Source: Sporomusa silvacetica DSM 10669 | Lineage (GTDB): Bacteria > Bacillota > Negativicutes > Sporomusales > Sporomusaceae | Assembly: GCF_002257705.1 (NCBI RefSeq) | Contig: NZ_LSLK01000059.1 | Span: 372,001-436,000 of the forward strand | Direction of reading: 5' to 3' | DNA: 64,000 bases | Shown: one piece after another, positions 17,520 to 26,667 of the stretch | Layout: each line of letters starts with the position of its first letter | How positions within the stretch are numbered: position 1 is the first letter of the stretch | Position numbers and translations under genes: made by a program | The notes under the pieces: generated by a model | Database searches by the model: none | The model's input: the letters and a program-made list of their open reading frames with translations, nothing else | Told to the model about the DNA's origin: nothing

Positions 17520-18752
17520 TTAGCCATTAGCAAAATTACCATTTTTAAATACCGGGATAGTCTCCCCTGTTGCTGTTGCCCCGGTTATCTCCAAATCGAC
17601 TGTACCAATCATAAAATCAACATGTACCATAGAATCATTAACTCCGGCTTGCTCTAGCTCTTTCGGGTTCATAGTAACCCCGTTTTCCAGACAGATCGGA
17701 TATGCCTTACCAATAGCCAAATGGCAGGAGGCATTTTCGTCAAACAGTGTATTATAAAACAAGATATTAGCGTTGGAGATGGGGGAATTAGCGGGAACAA
17801 GGGCTACCTCGCCCAGATAATATGAGCCTTCATCTGTTTCTATAAGCTTTTTAAGCACCTCATACCCCTGCGCCGCCTTACAGTCAACAATGCGCCCGTC
17901 TTTAAATGTTAGTGAAAAGTTATCAATCAGTGTCCCATTATAATTAAGCGGCTTTGAACTCACTACCACACCATTGACACCCGACTTTTTCGGGAGAGTA
18001 AACACCTCTTCTGTTGGCATATTGGCAACAAACTCGGTACCATCGGCTGTGTATTCCGGCCCGCCAAGCCATAGGTGCCCAGCTGGCAATTCTACCCTTA
18101 AATCAGTACCCAACGAGTTTTTATAGTGGAGCAGCTTGAATTTATGGGAATTTAGATAATCCATACTTTGTTTTAGCTGACGGCTGTGTTCCTGCCACGC
18201 AGCAACCGGATCAGCAGTGTCCACCCGCACGGCCTTGAAAATGGCCGTCCATAACTTTTCCATAGCTTCCTCAGCAGATACCTCGGGGAATACCTTCTGT
18301 GCCCAGGCCTGAGTAGGTATTGACACAACACTCCAGGCATTTTTGTTACTCATCATACGTTCACGATACTCTTTAAGCGACGTATTACCGGCCTTTTGCA
18401 CCCTAACTACCCGCTCGGGATTTACATCCTTTAATAATTCTGGATCAGAAGCAGCAATACTAATAAAGGCCGCACCCTGGCGGGCATAGAAGAGATAAAA
18501 TTCCTTCTGCCATTCAGGGAATTCATCAAAAATCTCATCAGGTGCCTGCAAAAACTTAATCTTGGAAGATAACTCATCCTTCCAATTCATAACCACCTCT
18601 CTGGCACCAGCCTTGTAGGCAAACGTGGCAATGCTTCTGGCAAAGGGAGCGCATTCCAGTGGCGATGAGATGACGAGCGTTTGATTTTGTTGAATATTTA
18701 TCCCTGTTTTAACTACCAATTGAGCATATTTTTCCAACATAGCAGGTTTCAT
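17520..18752 (-). CDS. M29-family aminopeptidase (AmpS/AmpT-like)
   Basis: 410 residues, the family length. The C-terminal half holds the probable cobalt/zinc ligands: glutamates in LIETDEGSYYLGEVALVP, the NTLFDENASCHLAIGKAYP block and the VHVDFMIGT end. It would release N-terminal residues from peptides in the cytoplasm. The ATG follows AAAGGAG. It is a single-gene unit on the - strand. Confidence 0.92.
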   Translation of the reverse strand: MKPAMLEKYAQLVVKTGINIQQNQTLVISSPLECAPFARSIATFAYKAGAREVVMNWKDELSSKIKFLQAPDEIFDEFPEWQKEFYLFYARQGAAFISIAASDPELLKDVNPERVVRVQKAGNTSLKEYRERMMSNKNAWSVVSIPTQAWAQKVFPEVSAEEAMEKLWTAIFKAVRVDTADPVAAWQEHSRQLKQSMDYLNSHKFKLLHYKNSLGTDLRVELPAGHLWLGGPEYTADGTEFVANMPTEEVFTLPKKSGVNGVVVSSKPLNYNGTLIDNFSLTFKDGRIVDCKAAQGYEVLKKLIETDEGSYYLGEVALVPANSPISNANILFYNTLFDENASCHLAIGKAYPICLENGVTMNPKELEQAGVNDSMVHVDFMIGTVDLEITGATATGETIPVFKNGNFANG

Positions 18753-18851
18753 GTTGACTCCTTTCCATCACTTTCAGTGTACTATCTCGTATTACTTTAT
18801 TCTTAACACATACTATTCACTTTATCATGGTAATGATTAATATACAATTAA

Positions 18852-18890
18852 AAACGTTATCTGCTCCTTTGACTAAAGCAAATAACGTTT
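18852..18890 (-). terminator. Terminator after the cupin gene
   Basis: Arms AAACGTTATCTGCT / AGCAAATAACGTTT with one mismatch; on the - strand followed by TTAATT, 14 bases past the cupin stop. Confidence 0.65.
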
Positions 18891-18903
18891 GGCTTCTGAG
18901 CTA

Positions 18904-19224
18904 TTAAAGAAAGTCTTTACGAATAGGGGTGAATGCGTCAATAAGGATGGAATCATCCTCCAGGGCGACAACCCCATGCAGCGTTTTACGGGGTGCATAA
19001 TAGGTGTCTCCACGCTTGATAATACTTTTTTCCTCGCCAACAATAAGTTCAAAACTTCCTTGGGCCACATAGCCAATTTGTTCATGCTCGTCATGGCTGT
19101 GCGGTTGACCAATGCCGCCTTTTTTAAACCCAAACTCAACCAGCATCAAATCTTCACCATAACTTATTACCCGCCGGGTAGTCTTATCTGTAAGTTGAAT
19201 GCATGGCAAATTAGTGTTATTCAT
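18904..19224 (-). CDS. Small single-domain cupin protein
   Basis: 106 residues. Cupin motif 1 is PHSHDEHEQIGYVAQGSFEL and motif 2 includes GDTYYAPRKTLHGVVAL, giving His/Glu residues for one metal ion. Small cupins act as isomerases, dioxygenases or metabolite sensors; I cannot assign a substrate. The ATG follows GGGAGG. A copy of the intergenic repeat ends about 30 bases upstream of the start, so it is probably in the transcribed leader or the promoter. Confidence 0.85.
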   Translation of the reverse strand: MNNTNLPCIQLTDKTTRRVISYGEDLMLVEFGFKKGGIGQPHSHDEHEQIGYVAQGSFELIVGEEKSIIKRGDTYYAPRKTLHGVVALEDDSILIDAFTPIRKDFL

Positions 19225-19251
19225 AAGGAATACCTCCCATACTATATTTTT

Positions 19252-19350
19252 TAGTCTACCAGAATTTATAACTAAATCCTGTTGACATAAGAACGACTAA
19301 GGCTTCTGCCGGCGTCCTGAGGGACTTGGCACAAGCCAAGTCTTTTCTTA
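19252..19350 (-). repeat. Modular intergenic repeat, copy 3 (short form, tail C1)
   Basis: Same head GACTTGGCTTGTGCCAAGTC and AGGACGCCGGCAGAAGCC as the other copies, read on the - strand, ending in tail C1. The tail lies just upstream of the cupin gene. Confidence 0.85.
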
Positions 19351-19371
19351 TTTTTCTGTACCATGATTGTC

Positions 19372-19556
19372 TTAATAGGTAAATTTGTGAATCATATTAT
19401 TTAATACACCTGTTTCCGCAGTAATTGCTTGATTCTCCGCTATTACATCTATAATCGAACTGGACTGCTGTTCTGCCAGCGCTGATACTTCTTGGGCCAT
19501 AGCGGCATTCTGCTGGCAAACAGCAGAAATATTTTGAAGTAATTTGGCTTTTGTTT
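19372..19556 (-). pseudogene. Remnant of a chemoreceptor C-terminus
   Basis: On the - strand one frame reads about 60 residues ending in a stop, with AMAQEVSALAEQQSSSIIDV and a terminal NNMIHKFTY, which is the usual end of a methyl-accepting protein. No start, receptor hairpin or ribosome site is present, and the upstream part appears frameshifted. Confidence 0.6.
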
Positions 19557-19671
19557 TACGGCAACTATTCCCATTTGCTTAGTGGCAATACTATTATAAT
19601 ACAAAATCGTGAACTACGTCACTTCTTAAACTTTAAGATTATTAAAATTGCAGACTTAAACATATTAAAGA

Positions 19672-19719
19672 AGAACCACCTAAACTCTAATTCGAAAGAG
19701 TTTAGGTGGTTCTTCTTGT
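19672..19719 (-). terminator. Long perfect hairpin after the DUF134 gene
   Basis: Arms AAGAAGAACCACCTAAACTC and the exact complement, ten-base loop. It lies 50 bases downstream of the DUF134 stop on the - strand; the T run is weak. Confidence 0.7.
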
Positions 19720-19769
19720 CCAGCCTTTAATTTACGCAATTTAATTTATACGGTTAGACCGCACATCGT

Positions 19770-20249
19770 TTAGTGACCGCAGCAACCGCCTTGACCATGT
19801 TGATGTTGTTGTCCACCACAGGCATGTTTAACCCCATTGTCCAACTTCATTTTTTTCATGCTGCCACATTGGGGACAAGCAATCTCGTAACCATGTTTTC
19901 CGCCTTCAGTACAAGGAGCTACCTCCCATACATGATGACAATCAACACATTCAAAAACCCGATTTTGCATAATGTAATTCCCTCCCTCAATAATAATAGC
20001 TCTGCCTTCCACCAACGCCGTTGCGATTTTTTGCCTGGCAGAATATAGGATTCTTTGAAACGTTGGTCTGGATAAACCCATCATCGACGCACAAATAGCT
20101 TGCTCGAAATCCTTGATATCTTTCAGGCGGATTGCTTCCAATTCTTCCAGTTGCACAACAACTGGCTTTTTCCCGCACTCAACCTCAGGGGAAAATTTCC
20201 TACATAATGGTTCTTCAGCAATTAATCCGCAACAACGCTGCCTTGGCAC
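19770..20249 (-). CDS. DUF134 family HTH protein with a C-terminal zinc-ribbon-like tail
   Basis: 159 residues. The N-terminal part (about 1-95) is the DUF134 helix-turn-helix, with EELEAIRLKDIKDFEQ and MGLSRPTFQRILYSARQKIA, similar to sigma region 4. The second half has paired cysteines (CVDCHHVW, CPQCGS) and a His/Gly/Cys-rich end, CGGQQHQHGQGGCCGH, suggesting metal binding. The family is common in anaerobes next to iron-molybdenum or nitrogenase-accessory-like genes, but none is present here. GTG start at 20249 behind AAGGAAGG. Confidence 0.8.
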   Translation of the reverse strand: MPRQRCCGLIAEEPLCRKFSPEVECGKKPVVVQLEELEAIRLKDIKDFEQAICASMMGLSRPTFQRILYSARQKIATALVEGRAIIIEGGNYIMQNRVFECVDCHHVWEVAPCTEGGKHGYEIACPQCGSMKKMKLDNGVKHACGGQQHQHGQGGCCGH

Positions 20250-20334
20250 AAACTATCAACCTTCCTTTTGAGCATATGCTCATTTATATTATATACCCCT
20301 TTGTTAAAAATATTCAAGAGGGAATAACAAATCT

Positions 20335-20859
20335 TTATCTGTTTACAGTCTTACGCAGCTTGGGCGACAATATCATCGCCACTACCACCCCAACACCAGA
20401 AGTCATGAGTGAGCTTGGTATATTGGCAAAAGCCGTCGCCAAACTACCCGTTATTTGCCACCAAGCCACAATATACCCGCCTAGTGTCCAAGCCGCTGCC
20501 AATACACAGCCGATCAAAGCACGCCAAGCCCAGCTGCCTTCACTAGTTGCCGGCGCAGGCCACACCCCTTTGGCAACAAAACCAACAATAAAGCCAGCAG
20601 TACCCTTGATAATAAAAGACCAGGCCGTGTAAGGTGAGAAGCCCATGAGCAGGTCATAGAAGGCTGACCCAATGGCACCAGCCAAACCTGCATAGACACC
20701 GCCGAAACAAATACCAACAGTAAATATAAAAGCGGTACCAAGATGAACCATAGCCCCTACACCAAATGGAATTTTGAGCGAAGTAGCAATAGCGCACATG
20801 GCAGCTAACACACCACTATAGACAATGTCTTTTGTAGTCAGCTTGCGTTTCTCATTCAT
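20335..20859 (-). CDS. ECF-transporter S component, probably for a B-vitamin
   Basis: 174 residues with five to six hydrophobic segments. The N-terminus KLTTKDIVYSGVLAAMCAIATSL has the helix that binds the shared T component, and AGLAGAIGSAFYDLLMGF is typical of substrate-binding S components. No ATPase or T gene is adjacent, so it would use a shared module encoded elsewhere. The neighbouring pyridoxamine kinase gene, on the same strand, makes a vitamin B6 compound a reasonable guess; thiamine precursors are an alternative. Confidence 0.75.
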   Translation of the reverse strand: MNEKRKLTTKDIVYSGVLAAMCAIATSLKIPFGVGAMVHLGTAFIFTVGICFGGVYAGLAGAIGSAFYDLLMGFSPYTAWSFIIKGTAGFIVGFVAKGVWPAPATSEGSWAWRALIGCVLAAAWTLGGYIVAWWQITGSLATAFANIPSSLMTSGVGVVVAMILSPKLRKTVNR

Positions 20860-20898
20860 ATTTATTCTCTCCTTATATATAACGTAATCGATTACTTA

Positions 20899-21753
20899 TT
20901 ACTGCTTTGTCCACATCTGGACCAGCCAAGGCAAAGCCTTTTCCAGCATTACACCTTCCCGGGTGGGGGTACCTGCCTCATAGGTAGTCTTGATCGTCAT
21001 GGCGACAAAATCGGCTGCCAGTTGCATAGCTGCAGGTACACTATACTGAGACAGCAAGCCTCCGACCAGGATACTGGCAAAAATATCACCTGTTCCCGGA
21101 TATTTCGCTGGAATATGCTCGCTGAGAACTTGCCAGAAAGAGCCAGTACACTGCTCATAACCAATATTCATAATTTGTTTACCGTCAAAAGGAATTCCTG
21201 TCATAATAACAACTGACGGACCAAAGCCAGCCAGCCGTACAAGCCATTCTTTGAGCAAATCAACCGCTACTACTTGCTCCGTATAATCCTCGCCTAAGAG
21301 AAAACAGGCTTCGGTAAAATTGGGGGTAATAATATCTGCTTTGCTAACAAGCCGTTTCATATGTTCTTGCATTTGGAGTGTATAAACTGAATAGAGCTTG
21401 CCTTCATCCCCCATCACCGGATCAACTAGTATCAAGGGCTTATTGGCTGAAAATTCCTCAATAAAGCAAATTACTGTATCAATTTGCTCTTCTGAGGCTA
21501 AAAAGCCGCTATAGATACAGTCAAAATCAATGCCTTCTCTTTGCCAGTGATAATAAAAATCAGACATACGCTCTGTAAAATCACAAAAAGCTATCTGCGT
21601 GAAACCACCCAAGTGGGTGCTTAACACCGCCGTCGGCAACGGACACACTTGAATGCCCATACAGGATAATATCGGCATAATTACGGTTAAGGAACACCGA
21701 CCAAAACAAGAAATATCATGAACAGCCGCAACCCGCGGAACTCGTAAACTCAT
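20899..21753 (-). CDS. Pyridoxamine/pyridoxal kinase-like PfkB-family kinase
   Basis: About 284 residues. Motifs: AAVHDISCFGRCSLTV at the N-terminus, LVDPVMGDEGKLY, ADIITPNFTEACFLLG and the catalytic KYPGTGDIFASILVGG, as in PdxY/PdxK. It would phosphorylate pyridoxal, pyridoxamine or a related alcohol. The ATG at 21753 overlaps the stop of the upstream amidohydrolase gene by four bases (ATGA), showing translational coupling; the longer open frame to 21840 lies inside that gene and is rejected. Confidence 0.85.
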   Translation of the reverse strand: MSLRVPRVAAVHDISCFGRCSLTVIMPILSCMGIQVCPLPTAVLSTHLGGFTQIAFCDFTERMSDFYYHWQREGIDFDCIYSGFLASEEQIDTVICFIEEFSANKPLILVDPVMGDEGKLYSVYTLQMQEHMKRLVSKADIITPNFTEACFLLGEDYTEQVVAVDLLKEWLVRLAGFGPSVVIMTGIPFDGKQIMNIGYEQCTGSFWQVLSEHIPAKYPGTGDIFASILVGGLLSQYSVPAAMQLAADFVAMTIKTTYEAGTPTREGVMLEKALPWLVQMWTKQ

Positions 21754-22997
21754 GGTTTTTTGCCTTCCTGGGCAGCCAGCTTGCTCACTGCCATGAACAA
21801 TACCTGGGTACCGGCGGTAATATCTCTGATATTGGCCCATTCTGCCGGATTGTGACTAATTCCGTCTTTGCAGGGTATAAACAACATCCCTGCAGGAGCA
21901 ATCCCAGCCAAATGCATGGCATCATGGCCGGCACTGCTGGGCATCAGCCTACTGGCATACTGCCCGTCCTTCGCAATGCCATGTAAGAATTCGACTATTT
22001 CCCGGGAAATTTCAACAGGTTTTTCATCAGTAAGTGTCCTACTAGTTATTGCCACACCACGGCGGTTTTTTATTTCCCCCAAGCCTGCTGTCAATTCTTG
22101 TATTACCTGTTGTTTGCTAGTCGCAATAATGCCGCGAATATCAATGCCCAGTTCAACACGTCCGGGGATAACGTTCATAACTCCTGGCTCAGCCGTAATC
22201 ATACCAATCGTGCCCACAGTGCCATTATGCGCTTCCTGACCTGCCAGCTTTTCCACCAACAGTATTATCTCGGCAGCCGCTGTTAAGGCGTCTTGCCGCA
22301 TATTCATAGGCGTAGCCCCAGAATGGTCTGCTTGTCCAGTGACCACAACTTTAAAACGGGTCGGTGCCGCAATCCCGGTGATAATACCAATCTGCTCGCC
22401 TGCGTTCTCTAGCACCTTACCCTGCTCAATATGTAATTCAAAAAAAGCCTTAATCGCACCAGTATACCTCGCGGCGGCAACCTGCTTAGGGTCAAGCCCC
22501 CGCTGCCGCATAGCCTCGGCCAGCGTCATACCCTGTTTGTCCATAAGTTTTTCCAGCTGAGTTGGCAACAGTTCACCACAAAAAGCCTTACTCCCCATTG
22601 TCGCCATACCAAAACGGCTGGACTCTTCGGCCATGAATACCACAACCTCAATGGGATGATAGGTTTGTGTTCCCGCCGCCTGCAAACATTGAACTACTTC
22701 GATGGCAGCCAATACACCCAGCACGCCGTCAAAGTTGCCGCCATTTGGCACACTGTCAATATGTGAGCCCAGCATGACAACAGGCGCTGCATTATCGGTT
22801 CCTTCCCGCCGGCCAATAAGATTACCAAACGCATCAACGCGAACAACAAGTCCTGCCTGTTTCATGAGCTCAATAATGAATTCCCTTGCCTCCCAATCGG
22901 TATCACTGAAGGCCAAACGTGTAATGCCGCCGTCCGCCTGCGCACCAATGGCTGCCAGCTTACGAAAATTTTCTTCTAAGCGCTTACTACAAACCAA
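21750..22997 (-). CDS. M20-family N-carbamoyl-amino acid hydrolase / allantoate amidohydrolase
   Basis: 415 residues. Metal-site motifs: LGSHIDSVPNGGNFDGVLG near 80-95, EESSRFGMATMGSKAF near 130, a mid-domain ELHIEQG, and SSAGHDAMHLAGIAPAGMLF near the C-terminus. Family members hydrolyse ureido groups in purine or pyrimidine breakdown. TTG start at 22997 behind GAGGGGG. Its coupling to a PfkB-family kinase is unusual for this family and the true substrate is open. Confidence 0.86.
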   Translation of the reverse strand: MVCSKRLEENFRKLAAIGAQADGGITRLAFSDTDWEAREFIIELMKQAGLVVRVDAFGNLIGRREGTDNAAPVVMLGSHIDSVPNGGNFDGVLGVLAAIEVVQCLQAAGTQTYHPIEVVVFMAEESSRFGMATMGSKAFCGELLPTQLEKLMDKQGMTLAEAMRQRGLDPKQVAAARYTGAIKAFFELHIEQGKVLENAGEQIGIITGIAAPTRFKVVVTGQADHSGATPMNMRQDALTAAAEIILLVEKLAGQEAHNGTVGTIGMITAEPGVMNVIPGRVELGIDIRGIIATSKQQVIQELTAGLGEIKNRRGVAITSRTLTDEKPVEISREIVEFLHGIAKDGQYASRLMPSSAGHDAMHLAGIAPAGMLFIPCKDGISHNPAEWANIRDITAGTQVLFMAVSKLAAQEGKKP

Positions 22998-23034
22998 GTT
23001 TATACCCCCTCGACTACATTCTCACCAATTTTTT

Positions 23035-23130
23035 CTTGTCCAGATGGAAAGGTTATCCTTTCCCTGGATTGAACGACTAAGGCTTCTGTCGGCATCCTAA
23101 AGGACTTGACACAAGCCAAGTCTTTTCGTA
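23035..23130 (-). repeat. Modular intergenic repeat, copy 4 (short form, tail C2)
   Basis: Read on the - strand: head with GACTTGGCTTGTGTCAAGTC, AGGATGCCGACAGAAGCC, then tail C2. It overlaps the 3' end of the EamA gene and supplies its last codons and stop. Confidence 0.85.
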
Positions 23131-24051
23131 CCTTGCTCTTTCCCAATTCATAACGATAATGGCCAATAAGGTTACTGCACCACCGGCAATCTGAATAGGC
23201 AGCACATGTTCCCCTAAGATAAAATAGCCGCTAATTACACCCACAACAGGAACCAGATTAAGATACAGAGTGGTAATAGCAACATCTAACTGCTTGAGCA
23301 CATACATATAAAATAGATAACCAAGCACCGAACAGCATATTGACAAAAATAAAATATGCCCCCACGCAGTCAGTGAAAGCATCTGCCAGTCGCTGCGTTC
23401 TGTAAAGGATAATGGGATGAGAAATATTGTACCAATCATTGTTTGATAGGTTGTCATACACATTCCCGAATACCTATTCTGTAGCGATTTATTAACAAGT
23501 GTATAGAAAGTCCAGGACAACATAGCTCCCACCACAAATAGATTCCCCACAAAATTGGCAGAATTTAAATCAAGCTGACCATTGGCTGTTACCGAAAGAT
23601 AGGCACCGACAATCGCAATGGCTATTGCGATTAGCTTTATCACCGATACTCTTGCTCCAAAAAATAGTATATCCAAGCCAATTGCCAAAATGGGGATAAT
23701 TGTCACTATCAGTGAGGCATTGGCAGCTGTCGTCAATTTTATACCAATATTCTCAAAATAGAAATATAGCGTAATGCCTAAGCAGCCAGCTAATACCATC
23801 GATAAAATATCAGCCTTGGCTAGCTTGGCACCAGGTTCAACTCTTTTAAGCAACACCCATAGTAACACTGAGGCAATTATAAAACGAATCGCCGCTGTTG
23901 TAACAGGCGGCACCTCGGTAACTGTAATTTTGATACTTACATAAGATACTCCCCAAAAGAGAATTGTCACCAACATCAGTATGTTAGCCAATACACATTT
24001 CTTATTCCTTAGACCTTCACCAGCCTGCACTTCTGCCCTATTTTCCCGCAT
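23077..24051 (-). CDS. EamA-family (DMT) transporter with a repeat-derived C-terminus
   Basis: About 324 residues with ten hydrophobic segments in two EamA repeats (LVTILFWGVSYVSIKITV starts the first). The ATG at 24051 follows AGGAGGATGTTGTT. The last ~15 residues (KTWLVSSPLGCRQKP) are encoded by repeat copy 4, so the original stop was probably displaced when the repeat arrived. It follows an AraC-type regulator gene on the same strand. Metabolite export is the usual family role; the substrate is unknown. Confidence 0.85.
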   Translation of the reverse strand: MRENRAEVQAGEGLRNKKCVLANILMLVTILFWGVSYVSIKITVTEVPPVTTAAIRFIIASVLLWVLLKRVEPGAKLAKADILSMVLAGCLGITLYFYFENIGIKLTTAANASLIVTIIPILAIGLDILFFGARVSVIKLIAIAIAIVGAYLSVTANGQLDLNSANFVGNLFVVGAMLSWTFYTLVNKSLQNRYSGMCMTTYQTMIGTIFLIPLSFTERSDWQMLSLTAWGHILFLSICCSVLGYLFYMYVLKQLDVAITTLYLNLVPVVGVISGYFILGEHVLPIQIAGGAVTLLAIIVMNWERARYEKTWLVSSPLGCRQKP

Positions 24052-24133
24052 AACAACATCCTCCTGCTCTTTTTTTCTATCATACCGGCAAAACTGGTAA
24101 GCGTATTGTAAAAAATTGATCGTAGTCGATGAG

Positions 24134-24943
24134 TTAAGACTCCTCACAGCTTTTGTACTTATCAGGCGTCACACCTGTATGGCTTTTGAACACTTTATGA
24201 AAGTGGCTCTGGTCATAAAAACCGGTTTTATAAGCCACCTCTGTTATCTGGTTGTTTTGCCTTAACAATTTCTTGGCACAATTAACCCGTAGCAGTGTTT
24301 GATACGTATGGGGCGGTATGCTGAATTCATCCTTGAAGGAACGGATGATAGTAAACTTATTTAGGCCTGATACTTGTTCCAACTCTTCCAATGTAATTCT
24401 TCTTATATAGTTATTGTCCAGATATTCTTTTATGATTTTTAGTTTGGGCAATTCTTTTGCTCTGCTGCACTTTTTCCAAAGTGCCATACCTCGAACTGCC
24501 TGTGCTTCAAAAAAACCGATTATGTCTGCTTCTTTTTCTAGCGGGCTTATCGGTTTAATCAGGCGCTCAAGCATACTGCTCAGAGCAGTATAAGACTGAG
24601 AGTTAGTCTGCCCTGTCACAACTGGTTGACACAAAGCAGGTAATCCTTTGCTTGCAAAGAATCGTTGCATCCAACCTGCTTCAATAAAAAGCATTTTGTA
24701 CTTCCATTGGCCAAGCGGCTGCGGATTGCAGGAATGAACTAGACCAGGCGGAATGAGCACAAAAGTCTGGGGATTAACCCATGTCGTTTTGCCTTCATAC
24801 CAAAAAGAACTATTACCGGCCTCCACTACCCCTAAGGAATACTCCTCGTGGGAATGCTTCTTATAACAAAGACGATCAGCATCACATAGTTTCAACTCAA
24901 AAAACGGCAAATCAGCATCACGGTAAAATTGCACTCCCGCCAC
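24134..24943 (-). CDS. AraC-family transcriptional regulator
   Basis: 269 residues: an N-terminal cupin-like ligand domain (KKHSHEEYSLGVVEAG, LIPPGLVHSCNP) and a C-terminal pair of helix-turn-helix motifs (LEELEQVSGLNKFTIIRSFK; ITEVAYKTGFYDQSHFHKVFKSHTG). GTG start at 24943 behind GGAGGGA. It lies between two EamA transporter genes on the same strand, and probably controls one or both. This AraC-EamA pairing is common for amino acid exporters (inference). Confidence 0.9.
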   Translation of the reverse strand: MAGVQFYRDADLPFFELKLCDADRLCYKKHSHEEYSLGVVEAGNSSFWYEGKTTWVNPQTFVLIPPGLVHSCNPQPLGQWKYKMLFIEAGWMQRFFASKGLPALCQPVVTGQTNSQSYTALSSMLERLIKPISPLEKEADIIGFFEAQAVRGMALWKKCSRAKELPKLKIIKEYLDNNYIRRITLEELEQVSGLNKFTIIRSFKDEFSIPPHTYQTLLRVNCAKKLLRQNNQITEVAYKTGFYDQSHFHKVFKSHTGVTPDKYKSCEES

Positions 24944-24988
24944 AGCAATCCCTCCAATTACCCACTACCTAGCAAAGCTATTTGCCAA

Positions 24989-25903
24989 CTAGCCTTTTCC
25001 ACTCGCTTCCTCCGCCATCTCTACTCTGGCCGCAGGCTGGACACCCTGCAGTTGGGTTAACAACATACCAGCCAACATTAAGGCACAGCCGACTAGTTCC
25101 TGAAAACCCAGCCATTCGTCCAGCAGCAAAAAACCGCCAATAGTAGCAAAAACCGTTTCCATACTGAGAATAATGGCCGCCTGTGCCGGTGGAGAATGTT
25201 TTTGACCAACCACCTGCAACGTGTAAGCAATTCCCACTGAACAAAAGCCGCCATACAGGATGGGGATGAGTGCCCCGCTAAGCCCCGCCAGAGTTATAGT
25301 CTCCAACCCAAGAGCCGTACCCATACTCAGCAAACCGCAGGTAACAAACTGAAAAAAGGACAACTTCAGCACATCCACCCTATCGGCAAAATGATCAATC
25401 AGTAAAATATGTACTGACCAGAATAAAGCGCCAATCAATTGCAGCAAATCACCATAGGAAATAAAAAAACTTTCTTTAACACATAACAAATACAATCCTA
25501 CCACAGCCAACACCGCGCTAAGCCAGGTAGCCTTGCTAACATGCTGCTGCAGAAATATCCCTAAAATAGGTACAAGTACAATATATAGACAAGTAACAAA
25601 TGCGGCCTTGCCGGCTGTCGTATAAATAAGGCCAATTTGTTGCAAAGAGGCTGCCGTAAAAAGAATCAAGCCAGCTAAAAATCCTGGCAGCAAAGCTCCC
25701 ATGGCATTCACTTTGGGTGATGATTGCGGCTTATTTTGAAAATAGAAAATCAGCGGCAACAGCGAAAGACTGCCCAGTACAAATCGTACTCCATTAAAAG
25801 TAAAAGGTCCTACATGCTCCATGCCTACCCGTTGCGCCACAAAGGCAAAACCCCAGATAGCAGCCGCCAATAATAACAATAGATTTGATTTCATCGCACT
25901 CAT
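24989..25903 (-). CDS. EamA-family (DMT) transporter
   Basis: About 304 residues, ten hydrophobic segments, two EamA repeats (LLLLAAAIWGFAFVAQRVGM and LIGALFWSVHILLIDHFA). The ATG at 25903 is preferred to a TTG three codons upstream because AAGGAG is better spaced from it. Substrate unknown. Confidence 0.87.
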   Translation of the reverse strand: MSAMKSNLLLLLAAAIWGFAFVAQRVGMEHVGPFTFNGVRFVLGSLSLLPLIFYFQNKPQSSPKVNAMGALLPGFLAGLILFTAASLQQIGLIYTTAGKAAFVTCLYIVLVPILGIFLQQHVSKATWLSAVLAVVGLYLLCVKESFFISYGDLLQLIGALFWSVHILLIDHFADRVDVLKLSFFQFVTCGLLSMGTALGLETITLAGLSGALIPILYGGFCSVGIAYTLQVVGQKHSPPAQAAIILSMETVFATIGGFLLLDEWLGFQELVGCALMLAGMLLTQLQGVQPAARVEMAEEASGKG

Positions 25904-26041
25904 ATTATCCAAACTCCTTTTGCTAATAGACCAAGCCCCCTTCCTAGAGCAAATAGAAAAGGGGCATTGTTACCATACTACCACCAATTTAGCCTTTCGT
26001 CTAGTTAGGAAGGCCTTTCGAATTGCTCAGTTCTATCATTT

Positions 26042-26057
26042 TGGTACATTTCTTGCT
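26042..26057 (+). promoter_or_regulatory. Possible sigma-54 promoter of the chemosensory cluster
   Basis: TGGTACATTTCTTGCT keeps the invariant GG and GC ten bases apart with one change in the -24 box. It lies 91 bp before the first cheW gene, and the cluster itself encodes a sigma-54 activator. Confidence 0.5.
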
Positions 26058-26147
26058 GCCTCTGCCTGCGAAAAATGCTGGTAAAATAAAACAGCTTCAT
26101 GATATATTATAGAGAAATATACATAGTCGAGGGAGAACAACCGAAAG

Positions 26148-26666
26148 ATGGCAGATAAACCATTAAAAAGCGACACTATTCTCAGCCAAATTGACGCCCA
26201 TAACCTTGCCGAAAAGATCGTCAAAATAGATGAACCAAACGTTAGTTTTTTCATTTTTCAACTTGGGGACTATTTGTTTGCCTTCGGTGGCAGCCAAGCC
26301 CGTGAAATACTGCCATATACGGGGCTAACCTGGATTCCTGGTGCAACTGCGCCCATTCCGGGAGTAATCAACCTACGCGGCGATGTGGCGGCAGTGCTTG
26401 ATTTAAAACAAATGCTCGGTATGAATGAGGCTAGTAATAAGACAACAGGTGCTTTCATAGTAATGGTACGGTCTGGTGACGGGCGAAATGGAATTCTGGT
26501 GGATGCTATCGTAGATGTTGTGGAAATACCTGATTCAGAAACTAAACAGGTCCTGTCAACCCTAGACGAACGTTTCAAGCGTTTTGCATTAAGTCAGTTT
26601 GAATATAGACGTAACCTGGTAACAGTACTGGACGCTTCTTTACTTATAGAAAAGGCAAATTCCTAA
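26148..26666 (+). CDS. cheW: CheW-type coupling protein
   Basis: 172 residues. The CheW domain covers about 40-165, with FIFQLGDYLFAFGGSQAREIL and IPGVINLRGDVAAVLDLKQMLG. It would link the receptor at 27108 to the CheA at 31257. It is the first gene of an eight-gene chemosensory unit; the next gene starts one base after the stop. A long N-terminal extension of about 35 residues is unlike the usual 150-residue CheW. Confidence 0.9.
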   Translation: MADKPLKSDTILSQIDAHNLAEKIVKIDEPNVSFFIFQLGDYLFAFGGSQAREILPYTGLTWIPGATAPIPGVINLRGDVAAVLDLKQMLGMNEASNKTTGAFIVMVRSGDGRNGILVDAIVDVVEIPDSETKQVLSTLDERFKRFALSQFEYRRNLVTVLDASLLIEKANS

Positions 26667-26667
26667 C

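Larger units (their letters stand above)
19225..19769. other. 545-bp gap: repeat, receptor remnant and hairpin
   Basis: Contains repeat copy 3 (19252-19350), a decayed chemoreceptor C-terminus (19372-19556) and a perfect long hairpin (19672-19719). I see nothing intact in 19557-19671. Confidence 0.7.
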
